This document shows positions 39,001 to 48,360 of a stretch of 64,000 nt of DNA, piece by piece; the first letter of the stretch is position 1, and every line of letters begins with the position of its first letter. The position numbers and the translations under genes are program-made. Below the pieces are notes generated by a model, which ran no database searches, had not been told where the DNA came from, and saw only the letters and a program-made list of their open reading frames with translations. The stretch is from Melieria omissa (taxonomy: Eukaryota > Arthropoda > Insecta > Diptera > Ulidiidae): the NCBI GenBank assembly GCA_963971225.1, contig OZ020268.1:54993900-55057899 (forward strand), written 5' to 3'.

Positions 39001-40158
39001 CAGCTGGAAACGCAAAACATCGACCTGAAGACGCAGGTGCGCGGCCTCGAAACGGAACGACGCCGCCTGCTCGAGATGCTGCAAGCGCACACGCCCAGTT
39101 GCGTGCATCGCGGCGGCCTGAATCTGCCCTCGAAGCTGCTGACCTCGCCAGCGTACAAGTACCTCGCCGCGCTGGAGCTGGAGGACGCACTCAATGCGTC
39201 GAATGGCGGCAGCACGCCGGCCGGCACCCCAACCAACGGACCTCACGCCATGCAGCAGCTGCAGTCGGGCGGCAATGCTGCCGCCGTGGCGCTGCCGCCA
39301 CGCACCGTCATCCCACCCATGTCGACCATTAAAGTGTCGCGCAACAATGGTTTCAAGGTCAGCCAGCAGCTGCACCAGCTGCCCGTGCAACAGCAGCAGC
39401 AGCAGCAACAACAACAACAGCAGCAACACCTGCCCAACGGTTACTGCAAACCGTCGCCAACCGCACAGGAGCTCGGCTACATGAATTCGCCGTCGCAGGA
39501 GAACCTCTGCCTGCCGCCCATCCTGCCACAGCACAGTGCACAAACGCCCACCGCCCACCAAGTCGCTGCCGCTGCCGTTCTGAACGGCGTCAACGGCGCC
39601 GCCGTCAGCCAGCAGCTGTCCGATTACATTCCAAACTGCGACAACAACCTCGCCGGCCTCGGGCTGGGTCACACGCCCACCGCAACGTCCAACGGCGGCG
39701 GCGACAACAGCGCCCTGCTCAGCGGCATGGTAAGTCCGCTGAATGGCATCAGCACGCCCACCACCGCCACCGAGTTCGTCAAGAACGAACTGGTCGACTC
39801 GCAGAGCCCCTACACCACCGCCCAGTCCGCGGAGCGTTTCCTCTTCGAGAGCAATTGCGACAGCTTCATCGACATCAAGCACGCCGTCAGCTTGCATCCG
39901 GGCAATCATCACAACAACAACAACACCATAGCCAGCCTAAACAACAACGGCATCAACAACAACAACAACCTGCTCGACTTTCACACATCGCTAATGGGCG
40001 GCGCCGGCAGCATTGGCCCATTCCACGATCAGATTTCGATCAAGAACGACTTTTGCCCGGAAGCCGATCTGCTGGCGACGCTGGTCGACGCCGAGTTCGT
40101 CGACATGGACACGAGCGTAACGGCGCCGTTCATGACCAACAACGGTTGTTTGGCGTGA
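26831..40158 (+). CDS. Atf3: Activating transcription factor 3 (bZIP, ATF3/JDP2 family), three coding exons
   Basis: Joining 26831-27052, 28044-28133 and 38704-40158 gives an open frame of 588 residues. All junctions are GT...AG and phase 0. The protein has a Ser/Asn-rich N-terminus, then an acidic Ser/Asp stretch (about residues 140-171). A bZIP follows, with basic region about 172-196 and the invariant N-x7-R at N180/R188. The zipper leucines are a perfect heptad at 198, 205, 212, 219 and 226. The zipper is followed by an H-x-P-x-C motif, shared by ATF3, JDP2 and FOS. A long low-complexity C-terminus includes 13 glutamines. Vertebrate ATF3 is about 180 residues, so the fly protein is extended mainly beyond the zipper. 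In the nucleus it should bind AP-1/CRE-type sites as a dimer with Jun or other bZIPs, in stress and metabolic or immune homeostasis (known for the family). Another FOS-like factor is less likely given the basic region. Confidence 0.9.
27053..28043 (+). other. Atf3 intron 1
   Basis: A 991-bp intron bounded by GTGAGAAG and TTTATTTCAG. It is strongly AT-rich, full of TAATTAATTA and TTAGTTAGT-type low-complexity sequence, with no coding frame. Confidence 0.8.
28044..28133 (+). CDS. Atf3: Atf3 coding exon 2 (residues 75-104)
   Basis: A 30-codon exon between TTATTTCAG and CAG|GTAAATA, in phase 0 on both sides. It encodes a Ser/Thr/Pro-rich linker (CMSQDSSHSSSSASPLDSPA then GTNTTPSVQQ). Several SP and TP pairs make it a plausible phosphorylation target. 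Because its length is a multiple of three, skipping it would leave the frame intact. It is too short to appear as a free-standing frame. The splice signals and the composition match with exons 1 and 3 support it. Confidence 0.85.
28500..28960. promoter_or_regulatory. GC-richer unique block in intron 2, candidate enhancer
   Basis: A GC-rich stretch of about 450 bp with CGGCCGCCCAC, TGGACCGTAGACG and AAGCGGTTAAT-type words, in an otherwise very AT-rich intron. No repeat and no splice-compatible coding frame is seen. Regulatory role is inferred only from composition and location just after exon 2. Confidence 0.3.
29390..30960. repeat. AATTAATTA-type low-complexity field
   Basis: Short AATTAAT, TTAATTAA and ACTAATTT words recur throughout at high density, interrupted only by the TTAA-flanked MITE at 29679-30197. 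Its high TTAA density makes the field an obvious target for TTAA-specific insertion. Confidence 0.6.
29679..30197. mobile_element. PiggyBac-like MITE, TIR CCCTTTCGGT, TTAA-flanked
   Basis: A 519-bp element with perfect 10-bp inverted ends, bordered by TTAA at 29675-29678 and 30198-30201. Near the left end is a perfect 18-bp palindrome, CTATGCCATATGGCATAG (29693-29710). Its half-site ACTATGCCATAT recurs near the right end at about 30047. The ends share CCCTTTCGG with the element at 24657-24893, suggesting related transposases, but the interiors differ. No coding frame. Confidence 0.85.
30961..32574. other. Intron 2, mixed sequence with microsatellites
   Basis: Unique sequence with (CA)n at 31559-31579 and a run of A at 31709-31728. 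The piece at about 32030-32260 ends in a TAATCTAACCTG tail, a form often seen at the 3' end of fly non-LTR elements. No domain could be read there. Confidence 0.45.
32575..33060 (+). repeat. (ACAGACAT)n minisatellite
   Basis: About 480 bp of tandem and variant ACAGACAT, ACATACAGAC and ACAGACGAACAGAT units on the plus strand, in intron 2 of Atf3. Cys/Val/Tyr-rich open frames on the minus strand (up to 129 codons) and His/Thr/Tyr/Gln-rich frames on the plus strand are by-products of the 8-bp repeat. Confidence 0.9.
33219..33497. mobile_element. PiggyBac-like MITE, TIR CCTTCTG(T/C)CTGTCC, nested in another element
   Basis: A 279-bp element with nearly matching inverted ends (CCTTCTGTCTGTCC left; CCTTCTGCCTGTCC right, read inwards), bordered by TTAA at 33215-33218 and 33498-33501. 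Sub-terminal GGGTCAGGATGACCCC and GGGGTCAAATAGCCCC form imperfect palindromes. A partial copy of the same element lies at 59047-59230 in the opposite orientation. Confidence 0.8.
33498..33634 (-). mobile_element. End of a TA-flanked DNA transposon (CAGTGGACGTCC terminus), copy 1
   Basis: Read on the minus strand, it starts CAGTGGACGTCCAATATAAC next to a TA dinucleotide (33635-33636) and continues through GTTAAATCGAAAATTCGTTA to the inserted TTAA MITE. CAGT-type ends next to TA suggest the Tc1/mariner/pogo group. No opposite terminus was found beyond the MITE, so its far end is missing or unrecognised. Copy 2 is at 58919. Confidence 0.6.
33636..35500. other. Intron 2, unique sequence with GC-richer block at 34085-34520
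   Basis: A CAA run lies at 34018-34040. The block 34085-34520 has GC-rich words such as GGTCCACGGACCACGGACCA and GCCGCTGCCGCTGCCGC. Frames of up to 119 codons there have no domain. It is a candidate regulatory block. A TATTTATT repeat is at 35160-35250. Confidence 0.4.
35517..35873 (-). pseudogene. Mariner transposase fragment (C-terminal catalytic part)
   Basis: The minus-strand frame of 118 codons contains GIVFHEDKARPHLLLVTRQK, then LRELGW and a segment ending AARDSFLF. It continues through a YQFFANRDDDFYEK stretch. These match the second and third catalytic-aspartate regions of mariner (DD34D) transposases (family knowledge). The N-terminal two thirds are absent, and after FYEK the sequence no longer looks like transposase. 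A dead relic lying in intron 2 of Atf3, antisense to it. Confidence 0.8.
35874..37915. other. Intron 2, unique sequence
   Basis: AT-rich with GC-richer stretches at 36550-36850 and 37015-37140. A roughly 50-bp stretch at 36245-36310 is partly repeated at 36319-36375 (CACTGTAAAGGCGCTAAAAGTACAG-type). No gene is supported. Confidence 0.4.
37920..38450. repeat. Tandem array of about 125-135 bp units near the Atf3 3' splice site
   Basis: The block CATCATATCTCTGAAACTAC then TGACTCAATTTAAGTGATTC occurs at 37989, 38123 and 38247. A decayed fourth copy is near 38373. Each is followed by TTCAGTATTAAAAA and a T/A-rich stretch. The array ends about 250 bp before exon 3. Confidence 0.85.
38704..40158 (+). 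CDS. Atf3: Atf3 coding exon 3: bZIP domain and C-terminus (residues 105-588)
   Basis: It follows a pyrimidine tract ending TTGCAG and begins TCSQLIKAGLKLSIQSKRK. The basic region starts near 38905 and the last heptad leucine codon is at 39067-39069. Downstream, the protein has a conserved-looking LPSKLLTSPAYKYLAALELE segment, the glutamine run, then Asn/Gly/Ala-rich linkers. The acidic C-terminal stretch DLLATLVDAEFVDMD precedes the end at TGA 40156-40158. Two lysines fit the SUMO consensus: VKNE (39778-39789) and IKND (40039-40050). The exon is far more GC-rich than the surrounding introns, with C/G-ending codons, as expected for a real fly coding exon. Confidence 0.92.
   Translation, partial: TCSQLIKAGLKLSIQSKRKLSTCDSSSGSDQPMSKCSRRGDEDCDDSSDDESENKSTPKGLTPEDEDRRRRRRERNKIAATKCRMKKRERTQNLIKESEQLETQNIDLKTQVRGLETERRRLLEMLQAHTPSCVHRGGLNLPSKLLTSPAYKYLAALELEDALNASNGGSTPAGTPTNGPHAMQQLQSGGNAAAVALPPRTVIPPMSTIKVSRNNGFKVSQQLHQLPVQQQQQQQQQQQQQHLPNGYCKPSPTAQELGYMNSPSQENLCLPPILPQHSAQTPTAHQVAAAAVLNGVNGAAVSQQLSDYIPNCDNNLAGLGLGHTPTATSNGGGDNSALLSGMVSPLNGISTPTTATEFVKNELVDSQSPYTTAQSAERFLFESNCDSFIDIKHAVSLHPGNHHNNNNTIASLNNNGINNNNNLLDFHTSLMGGAGSIGPFHDQISIKNDFCPEADLLATLVDAEFVDMDTSVTAPFMTNNGCLA
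38905..39069 (+). other. Atf3: bZIP DNA-binding and dimerisation region within exon 3
   Basis: The basic part reads RRRRRRERNKIAATKCRMKK and contains the N-x7-R contact motif. The zipper has five leucines spaced every seven residues. After the zipper comes AHTPSC, the ATF3/FOS-type cap. This combination separates ATF3/JDP2 from CREB and C/EBP proteins. Confidence 0.92.
39388..39426 (+). repeat. Atf3: CAG/CAA repeat encoding 13 glutamines
   Basis: A mixed CAG and CAA run in frame within exon 3, following HQLPV and preceding HLPNGY. The interruption by CAA should slow length change. It adds a flexible transactivation-type tract. Confidence 0.95.
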
Positions 40159-41250
40159 AACGAGGAGACGGCGACGCAACAGCGATGCGCCCACTACTGG
40201 TGCTGAGGCAGCAACCATTACAACAGCAACAACAATCACAACAACAACAAAAACAAGAACAACAACAAATATGTATTTCAAATGCTGTAAGGTAACCACT
40301 AACCGTGAGTTAGGCGAGTATGTAAGCAATTAACCGAAGATTAGCCGGCGCCGACGAGCGGCCGAGAGAGCGCAGCGCGCAAATCGTTAGAGTAGCGTAG
40401 CGTAGTTTAGACTTAGTTCCATAAGCATGCAACCGCGAACAGCCGCAGACTGCAACGGCCGCCAACGTCGTTGCAACCCGTTCTAGGTTTAAGAAAACAC
40501 AGAAAAGCTGCGCTACAGACGTTTCAGTGCCGTTGCACAACCTCGACGATTTTGTCTTCCGGAGTTGCGTCCCCTCCAGGAACTTGTTACCATTCAAATG
40601 AAACTAATGACATTTATGTAAGTTTTGTTATGCCAAATGTTAAGGCGGAGACACATTGACGTTGGTCACACAACGCCCGCCAGAAAGTGCCCAATATTAG
40701 TGAGAGTGAGTGAAATCACTCGCATGTGCTGTGTTAGTGTGTCTCTAGTTTTACACTGTACCCTACAACCAGTCCCACCAACAGCGCCCAGACAACAACA
40801 AACTCTGAAATGCGTTTTTGCGCGCACTTTTTTCAACAAGTCCCCCGCCACCCAGTCAAGCACCCAGCATAACTGCCTACTTGTACTGCATGAGGCGCTG
40901 CGCTGGAGTCGTCTGCAGCCGCAGCGTTCACAACTCGAATTCTCACGTATCGAATTGGCGACCAACTGGTGACAGCAGCAGCCAAAGCAGTCTGCGGCTC
41001 GACTACCTCAAAACCCGTGAATGCAATTCAATCAAACTGGAAATTGATTAGCGCAATCAGAAAGAGCAGGCGAGACAGCGAGATAGCCAGAGCACTGATA
41101 GTGATAGATTGGTACGTTTCCTTAATAGGTCAGTGGCAAAGTGTGCCAGCAGGCAGGTACAGGTTCGTTGCACAAGCAATGCAGTGACATTGTGAGGCAT
41201 CACAAAGGAGCAGCAAAATTCAAAACAATTTAAAAAAATAATAAAATAAA
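40159..41250 (+). promoter_or_regulatory. Probable proximal 3' untranslated region of Atf3
   Basis: It begins after the TGA with CAACAACAA-rich sequence (40215-40270), continues with unique sequence and reaches the first AATAAA cluster at 41240-41250. Frames inside are short and lack domains. Longer 3' ends using later AATAAA signals (for example near 43845, 44370 and 44703) are possible. Confidence 0.4.
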
Positions 41251-42420
41251 TGGTTGTTTTTCATTTTTGGTTTACAAATTGACTTACACTGTTCTCTTTT
41301 GCTATACTTGTTTTACTTTCTATGCAAAAGAACTTTTCCAAACTTTAAATTATAAAAATATAATTTTCAAATTTTAAATAAAATTTAAAAAGGAAAGAAA
41401 ATTCTTTTCCATTTTTTATTTTATTTTCTGTAAAAGAAAACTTTTAAAAAGTTGCAATATTCAAAAGTTAACTATCTTTTTAATTTAAACTAAAAATATC
41501 TATCTTTATATTTTTTACTTAAAAAAATTTCATTATTTTTTATTTACTTAAAAAACTGATTTTTTAATTAATCAAAAGTTTTTTACCCAAAAAAATTTTA
41601 CAAAAATTCTTACAATAAACTAAAAATATTCTGGTTTTTTTGGAAAGAATTTTTGCTTGTGAAAATTTTTTGCATTTTTTTCTGGAAGACGCAAAACACA
41701 ATTTCACAAAACAAATTTTTTTTTTTTAATTTTTTTTTTATAAAAAAGATATTGTTTTTAACAGAATTAAATAAAATTTTTGTACACAAAACAAAAGAAT
41801 TCTTACTAAAGGAAACACATTTTTCTTGATTTTTTTGTGAAGAATGTTTTTTTTGTGAATTTTATTGTTTTTCTTTTTTTCGAAATTTTTCATTAAAAAC
41901 TGTTTTTTTACATGATCATTTGAGTATTCAAACATTTTTATTTGTGGCAACATTTTTGTTATTTTTTTTTTATTTGTATTTTAAAAAAAATTGTGTATTT
42001 ATTTTAAGAAAATTATTTTTTATAAAATTTTGTTTTTCATTAACGAATAATTCTTATTTTCTCTTTATTAAAAAAATTGTTTATAATTTTTTTATGAAAT
42101 CAGAAGCTTTTTCTTCATGAAAGGAATGTTTAATATATAACAAAAAATTTGTTTTGTGAAATGCGTTTTAAAACTCAAAACTATTTTTAATTTTCAATAT
42201 AATTTTTTATTATTGTTTTGTTTATGGGCCTTGTCTTAAAAAAAAAATTAAAAATTATTTAAAATTTTATTTAAAATTTTTAATACTTCCTTCTCTATCG
42301 TCTTTGCTGAAAATTTCACTAATTATTTTTATAGTAATTCTATAATTTATATATTTTTTCTATTCCTTTCTCTTTCTTCGTATTCCTTCTGTTATTATCA
42401 TAAATCCGAATGCATTCCAT
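41251..42420. other. Extremely AT-rich non-coding stretch
   Basis: Long A and T homopolymer-like runs with degenerate TTTTTTAAAAATT blocks. There is no gene. It may be 3' untranslated or intergenic DNA. Confidence 0.5.
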
Positions 42421-45400
42421 CAGTGTTGACAAATAATTATAAAATATGTAGAGCAAGAACTCTTATCTAAAACCATCAATTGAGAAAAGTCAAAAATAAG
42501 AACAACAACAAAAACAACAAATTGTTAAGCTTATTAGTCACATCCGCAACAGTAATTATTAATTTTAATTGAAAAGTTTAGTTGTGTAGTTTTTAGAGCA
42601 GCGCAAATGTGTACGTAGGTGTGTGTAGGAGGCGTCGAATTGGCTTTAGCGCAGGTTGAAGTTTAAGTAGAAATAGCAACAACAACAGCAGCAGCAGCAG
42701 CAGCAAAACATTAGGGCTTTCACTACGACATACTTAGTTGATATGTTAGGCTAAGCGGGCGTAAATTAATCTATAGAGCGCAGCAAGCACAGCAGGCAGA
42801 GATTATTCGATTAATAACTTGTTAGAGTCGTCTATATAAATGTGTTTTTACTTTATTTATAGATTTTTTTAGTTTTACGATATTTGTTTGTTTGTCGGCT
42901 GCAAAGTGTAAGGCAGACGAAACTTGTTTTCACTTTGATGTATTTTGTTTTTGTTGTAAAGTTATAATATTTTCGTATTTAAGCAACAATGAAAGTGACA
43001 ACCAAACACACATCACTTCGAGTGCTTAGCTTTAGGCGCAGACATGTAAATATCTACTATATATATATTTCAATACGTCTTTTTCTACTTTAGTTTATAT
43101 GTTTACAGATTGCAATTGTTTTCAACATAGTTTTGGTAAAAAATATTTTTGAAAAAATGTACGAGTGTTTTTCAAGCACAACAAGAGGAGACAAGCAAAA
43201 TGGCAGAGAAATTTATGATATTTCATCTAAGTGATATAACTGTTAATACATTTTAACTATATATTTACATATATATTAATATATATATATATATGTATAT
43301 TTGTATGTTTAAGCAGCCGCTTGACAGGAGCAAAGCGAAACTAACCTCATATTTAATACGCAAGAAAAGAAACAACAAAACAAACAAGCAGCAGAGATGG
43401 TAAGCTATACATTATTTTTTGCATAAATGTTGCCTTAAGTGTTTACAAAAGAAACAAAAATTTATAAAAAAAATTGCAAAAATTTAAAATACAGGAAATG
43501 CCTAAAAAATTTAGAAAAATTTGAGCAAAATTTGTCAAACACGAGCCTTAACCAACAAAACTGATATTATTCATGTAAAGCGGGAAACAAACAACAAAAA
43601 CCAACAATGAAAGCAAACGACAAAAAAAACAATGAAAGCAAAAAAACAAAGTCAAAACAAATCAAAATCAAACATAACTTTTTAAGCAACAACAACTTGA
43701 AATGCTAAACGCTGCTTCTAACTGTGCCGATATTTTACATTTAACTATTTATGTACACAAAAACAGAACAACAACAACATATACTATAGAAACTGCACCA
43801 ATGACAAGCAACAATTTACAACAATTTTACTAAAAAAAATAAAAATAAAACTCTTTACGAAGAAAGTCTTTAATGGAAACGCATTAATTAGAGATTAGTT
43901 AACTGCAGCTTAGAGCCAAGCAAACAAAATATGAGCGCACACCAAACACACATACACAAAACAATATATTCACACACACACACACACACGAAGCCGTAAA
44001 CACACCCACACAAACACTTTGAACGTTTCAGCTGTGAACACACCATAAAGTGGCCTCAACGCGCATCTTGTTGACTTGCACAATAAAAAAAAAATGCGCC
44101 TTTATGTAAAACAACACAACAGTTCATGTCATCAGATTTTGTCTAAAAAACGTCTAGAATGCTTATTGAAATGCTCTAAAAATTTCAGAAAATTATTTTA
44201 ATTAACATACCATTTTTAATACAAAAAATCTAAATTTTTGTTTTCTCAAAAAAACAATTTTTTATAAAAACAAAACAAAACTATTGCTACAGACAAAGAA
44301 AATCCAATCAAAACGATACAAACTGCAGTGCTTTATATTAAATTATTTATTGTAATATGTAAATGTATGGAAATAAAACAACAACAATTTATGAAACAAA
44401 TGCAAAACCAACAACAAACACAAAGAAATTATGTGCTTTAACGAAAACTAAAATAAAATGCGATATTACAAAAAAAACAAAAACAAAGAAAAACTCTCTT
44501 ATTGTAATAAATTTATGTACAGCTGTGTGTAGTTTATAAAAAAAAAATAAACAAAAAAACAGAATCAACAAGAATAGAAAACACAAAAACATTGCTTTTT
44601 CGATTTTTTTTTTAATATATTCAGCAGTTTTTTGTTGTTTTTTTAAGTAGTGTACATAATATTTAAATATACACATTGTTTAGATTATGCAAAAACATCA
44701 AAAAATAAAGACTAGAAAAACACAAAATTATAAAAAAAAATTCATAAATAATTAGAACGCATACTTTATGCAGTAAAAATGCAAATTTATTTACAAAAAT
44801 AAAAGTTATGAATTATGAAGTAAATTCCAATACAAAAAACAACAAACAGTTCGCTATTGTGGCATCAACGCCAAAGCCGCAGACCAGTGATGGCCATTGT
44901 GCTGCTCGCGTGTAGCAGAATGGCTATCCCTGACAATGAAGCAGTAAGGAATAGAAAATTAAATTGAAGAAACAACAACAGAGGAAATATAAATGCCTTC
45001 CTATTTGTAAAAAAATAGGCACGCCATGTCATAAAAACAAAAAATAGTAATAATTCAACGAAATCTATTTAATAACAAACACTCAAAGAAATGCCGCGCA
45101 AAAACAAAAATTCAAAATTTCTAAAAATAAAATTACAAAAGTAAAAATACAAATACAACTTGTATTGCTTCAGTTGAGAAAGTTTTAAGAAAATGTTTTC
45201 ATTATTATTTTTCTAATTTTTTATTTTGTTTTTTGAATTAATTTCAATTCATTTTAATAAATTTTTCTGAATTGCTTTTTTAATTATTCCATTTAAAATT
45301 TCCAATCCAAATATTAAAAAGTTTCTTATTTGTTCTTTTAATTCTTTCATATAATTAAATTTTGTTTTTTCTTCATTTGAATAGTGTTTCATTTCTTTGA

Positions 45401-46140
45401 GTGTATGTTGTATGTATGTAAATTAGAAACAGTGAATTTCAATGTTACCTCAAAATGAAGAATGAAACATCAGAAGCGTTGCGAGAAAACCAGAAAGTAG
45501 CAAAACGTAGGTAAGCAAAGCGAGGCAAAGCAACCAACAGCAAAAGAAAAAAACAGCACATATAACTAAATCAAATGTTAATAATGCAATCAAAATGTAT
45601 GAAAAGGAATCGATTTTACAAATACTAAATAATTTTCAAATATTATGATTTAAAAAATTCTAATAAATAAAATTTAAATGTTGTTAAATGCAAACAAAAA
45701 AAATTACAAACTGCACCAACACTGACACAAAGAAATCCATTTAAAAAAAAACAACGAACAATTTTGAAGTAAGAATTATTTCAGACAAAAGAAATTAAAA
45801 TATAAAAGGGAGTACAGTGGTGAGGAAGCCTACAAATTTGCACACAAATGTCACTTTTAGGCAGCGAACATACTGCAAGTGAGAGTGAGTGGAATTTAAT
45901 GAGAATGGCTTATAAAGAAAAATTACGGCGTGAGCGTTTAAAAATGTTCATACGAACAAAAGGGCAGAGGAACGCATTTCATAAGAAAGTAAAATAGAAA
46001 AAAATTGCTGTTTATATGGAAAAAATGCTAACGAAAGACAGATGAAGGAAGTGCACGAGGAACTGAATTCTTTGGCAGGCAGAAATTAATAAAAAAAAAT
46101 AAGTGTAACCAAATAAAGTCATCGAGACAAATGCTTGGGA
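42421..46140 (+). other. AT-rich, CAA-rich flank, possibly distal 3' UTR
   Basis: A CAACAACAGCAGCAGCAGCA-type run lies at 42675-42705, with (CA)n at 43973-43989 and many AATAAA hexamers. A Pumilio-type octamer TGTAAATA lies at 43045-43052. The A-rich, repeat-free texture resembles a long fly 3' UTR, but no frame or splice signal proves transcription. Confidence 0.3.
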
Positions 46141-47340
46141 AACAGAAGATCCAAACTTATGGGTAACGAGGGGAGAAGAATGAAAGACAGAAGGATGAAA
46201 GATCGAAGAATAAAAGGCACAAGAATGGAACTTTGAGGAATGAAAGTCAGAAGAATGAAAGGCACACGAGTGAAAGGCAGAGGAATTTATGAGACAAGAA
46301 TTAAAGGCAGAAGAACGAAAGCTAGAGAAATTAAAGCCCAAAGAACAGTAGACAGAAAAAGAAGAAAAGAACGAGACAAAACAGTGAAAAACAGAGGTAT
46401 TAAAGGCACAGGGATGGAAGCTAGAGGAATGACAAGCAGAAGAGTGAAAGCAGAGGAATAGATGACACAAGAATGCAAGGTTGAAAAATGAAAGCAAGAG
46501 GAATGAAAGCTGAAGAACGCTAAACATAAGAATGAAAAGCAGAAGAATAAAAGATAGAAGAATGAAAGGCAGAAGAATGAAAAACAGAGGAATGAAAGCC
46601 AACGAATGAATGGTAGGGGAATGAAAGGAAGAAGACATAAAGGCAGAGGAATGAAAGCCAGGGGAATGAAAGTCAGAAGAATGAAAGACGAAATAATGAA
46701 AGCCAAAAGCATGAAAGGCAGACAGAAAGAAGAAGAATGCAGTTAATAGAATCTGAAGAGCTCAGGAAAGTCAGAGAAATGAAAAGCGGAGGAACTAATA
46801 GCAGAAAAATGAAAAAATTAATGGTAGAGGCATGAAAGGCAAAGAAGAAACTGAATGCTTTCAGAGAACGAAATTTGTAAGATAGAAATGCGAAAAAAAC
46901 AGAGTCAGAGGAATGAAAGCCAAAGAATGAATGAAGAATGAAGCCAGAGGAATGAAATACAGAAGAATGAAAGACAGAAGCATAAAAACCAGATGAATGA
47001 AAAGCAGAATCATGAAAGGTAGAAGAATTAAAGGCAGAAGAATACAGTTGGTAGAAGCTTAAGAGCTCAAGAAACTCAAATTCAATACAACGGAGCAATA
47101 CGAAGCGCAGAATATTAAAGCACACGAACCACTAAGGACTTCAAGAGCACAAAATTCATAATATAAGCAAAACAAGATAAAAATTGATAGAAACTGAATG
47201 CTTTCAGAGAACGAAATTTGTAAGATAGAAATGCGAAAGAAACAGAGTCAGAGAAGTAAAGCTCAAAGAGACTAAGAGAAGAAGAATTCAAGAGAATGAA
47301 ATGCAAAGGAAAAAACTGTTGAATTCAGAACAACGAAGTT
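46141..47340 (+). repeat. Minisatellite of GAATGAAAGGCAGAA units
   Basis: From 46141 to about 47070 the plus strand is a near-continuous run of GAATGAAAGGCAGAA, GAATGAAAGCCAGAG and similar units of 14-18 bp. Within it, a longer block containing CTGAATGCTTTCAGAGAACG, then AAATTTGTAAGATAGAAATG, occurs at about 46850 and 47196, about 345 bp apart. Minus-strand Ser/Phe-rich frames of up to 208 codons are by-products. Confidence 0.9.
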
Positions 47341-48360
47341 GCTGAGGATGGAAAGATTTCAGACGAACTAATGATAAAAAAAATTAATGATTTAATGTAG
47401 ACTTCAAATACCAAATTCAGACTAAAACTTTCCTTATAGAAACTGAGGAGCTCAGAAAACGAAGCCAAAAAAAAACAAAGTAGGAAATAAAATAGAAAAA
47501 AATTAAAGAAAATCCAGTACGAAACTCAATTGAATGAAGCTTAGAGTAGAAGAATTGAGAGGAAGAAGAGACAAATAAAAAATAAAGAGAAAAAGTCAGT
47601 TGAGGGAAGAAGAGAAGAATTCAGTTCATGAAGCTTGGAGTAACAAAAGTCAGAAGATAAATAGACAAATACAAAAGAAGAAGAAAAACAAATCGTGGAG
47701 AGAAGTAGAGAAAAATTTAGTTTATGAAACTTGGAGTCACAAAAGTCAGAAGAACAAAAAAACAATTACAAGTTACAAAAATCAGCAGGAAGAAGTGCAG
47801 CAAAAGAAAAAAATCTGTGGAGAGAAATACAGAAGAAGACAGTTCATGAAGCTTGGAGTAACAAAGCACAGGAAGATTCATAAAAGTTGCAAAATTCCGT
47901 AAAGAGAAGTACAGAAGAATTCAGTTCATAAAGCTTGGAGTAACCAAAGTCAGATGGGAGTACAGAGAAATACAAAAAAAAGTAAAATTCAGTGGAGAAA
48001 AGTACAGAAGAATTTAGTTCATGAAGCTTGGAGTAATAAAGGTACAGGAAGATTAAAAAAAAATAACAAAAGCCAGTTAAGAGGAGTACAGAAAAACAGA
48101 GTTCATGAAGGTTGGAGTTTCAAAAATCAGAAGAAAGTACGGACAAATACAAAAAAGGAGTAAAAGTCAGTCAACTTAGAGTAACAAAAGTACAGGAAGA
48201 TTAAAAAAAAAATAATAGAGAGAAGTACAGAAAAATCGAATTCATGAAGCTTGGAGTAACAAAAGTCAGAAGAAAAACAAAAAACAATTACAAAGAAGTA
48301 ACAAAAATCAGCAGTGAGAATTACAGCCAATACATTTCAGAACTAAATCTTTAGACTAAC
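47341..48360 (+). repeat. Array with GTTCATGAAGCTTGGAGTAA motif every 80-120 bp
   Basis: The motif GTTCATGAAGCTTGGAGTAA, or a close variant, occurs around 47624, 47719, 47842, 47925, 48018, 48101 and 48240. A decayed copy is near 48172. Each is followed by CAAAAGTCAGAAGA-like purine-rich sequence. It adjoins the GAATGAAAGG array and shares its purine strand bias, so both may derive from one expanding purine-rich locus. Confidence 0.85.

Noticed and set aside
38686..39912. 408-codon open frame on the minus strand opposite Atf3 exon 3
   Set aside because: It is the antisense shadow of a GC-rich exon with C/G-ending codons. Its product is Gly/Ala/Arg/Leu/Val-rich with no domain, and the sense strand has a clear bZIP.
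46012..47125. Ser/Phe/His-rich minus-strand frames of 141-208 codons
   Set aside because: They come from the GAATGAAAGGCAGAA array and repeat with its period.
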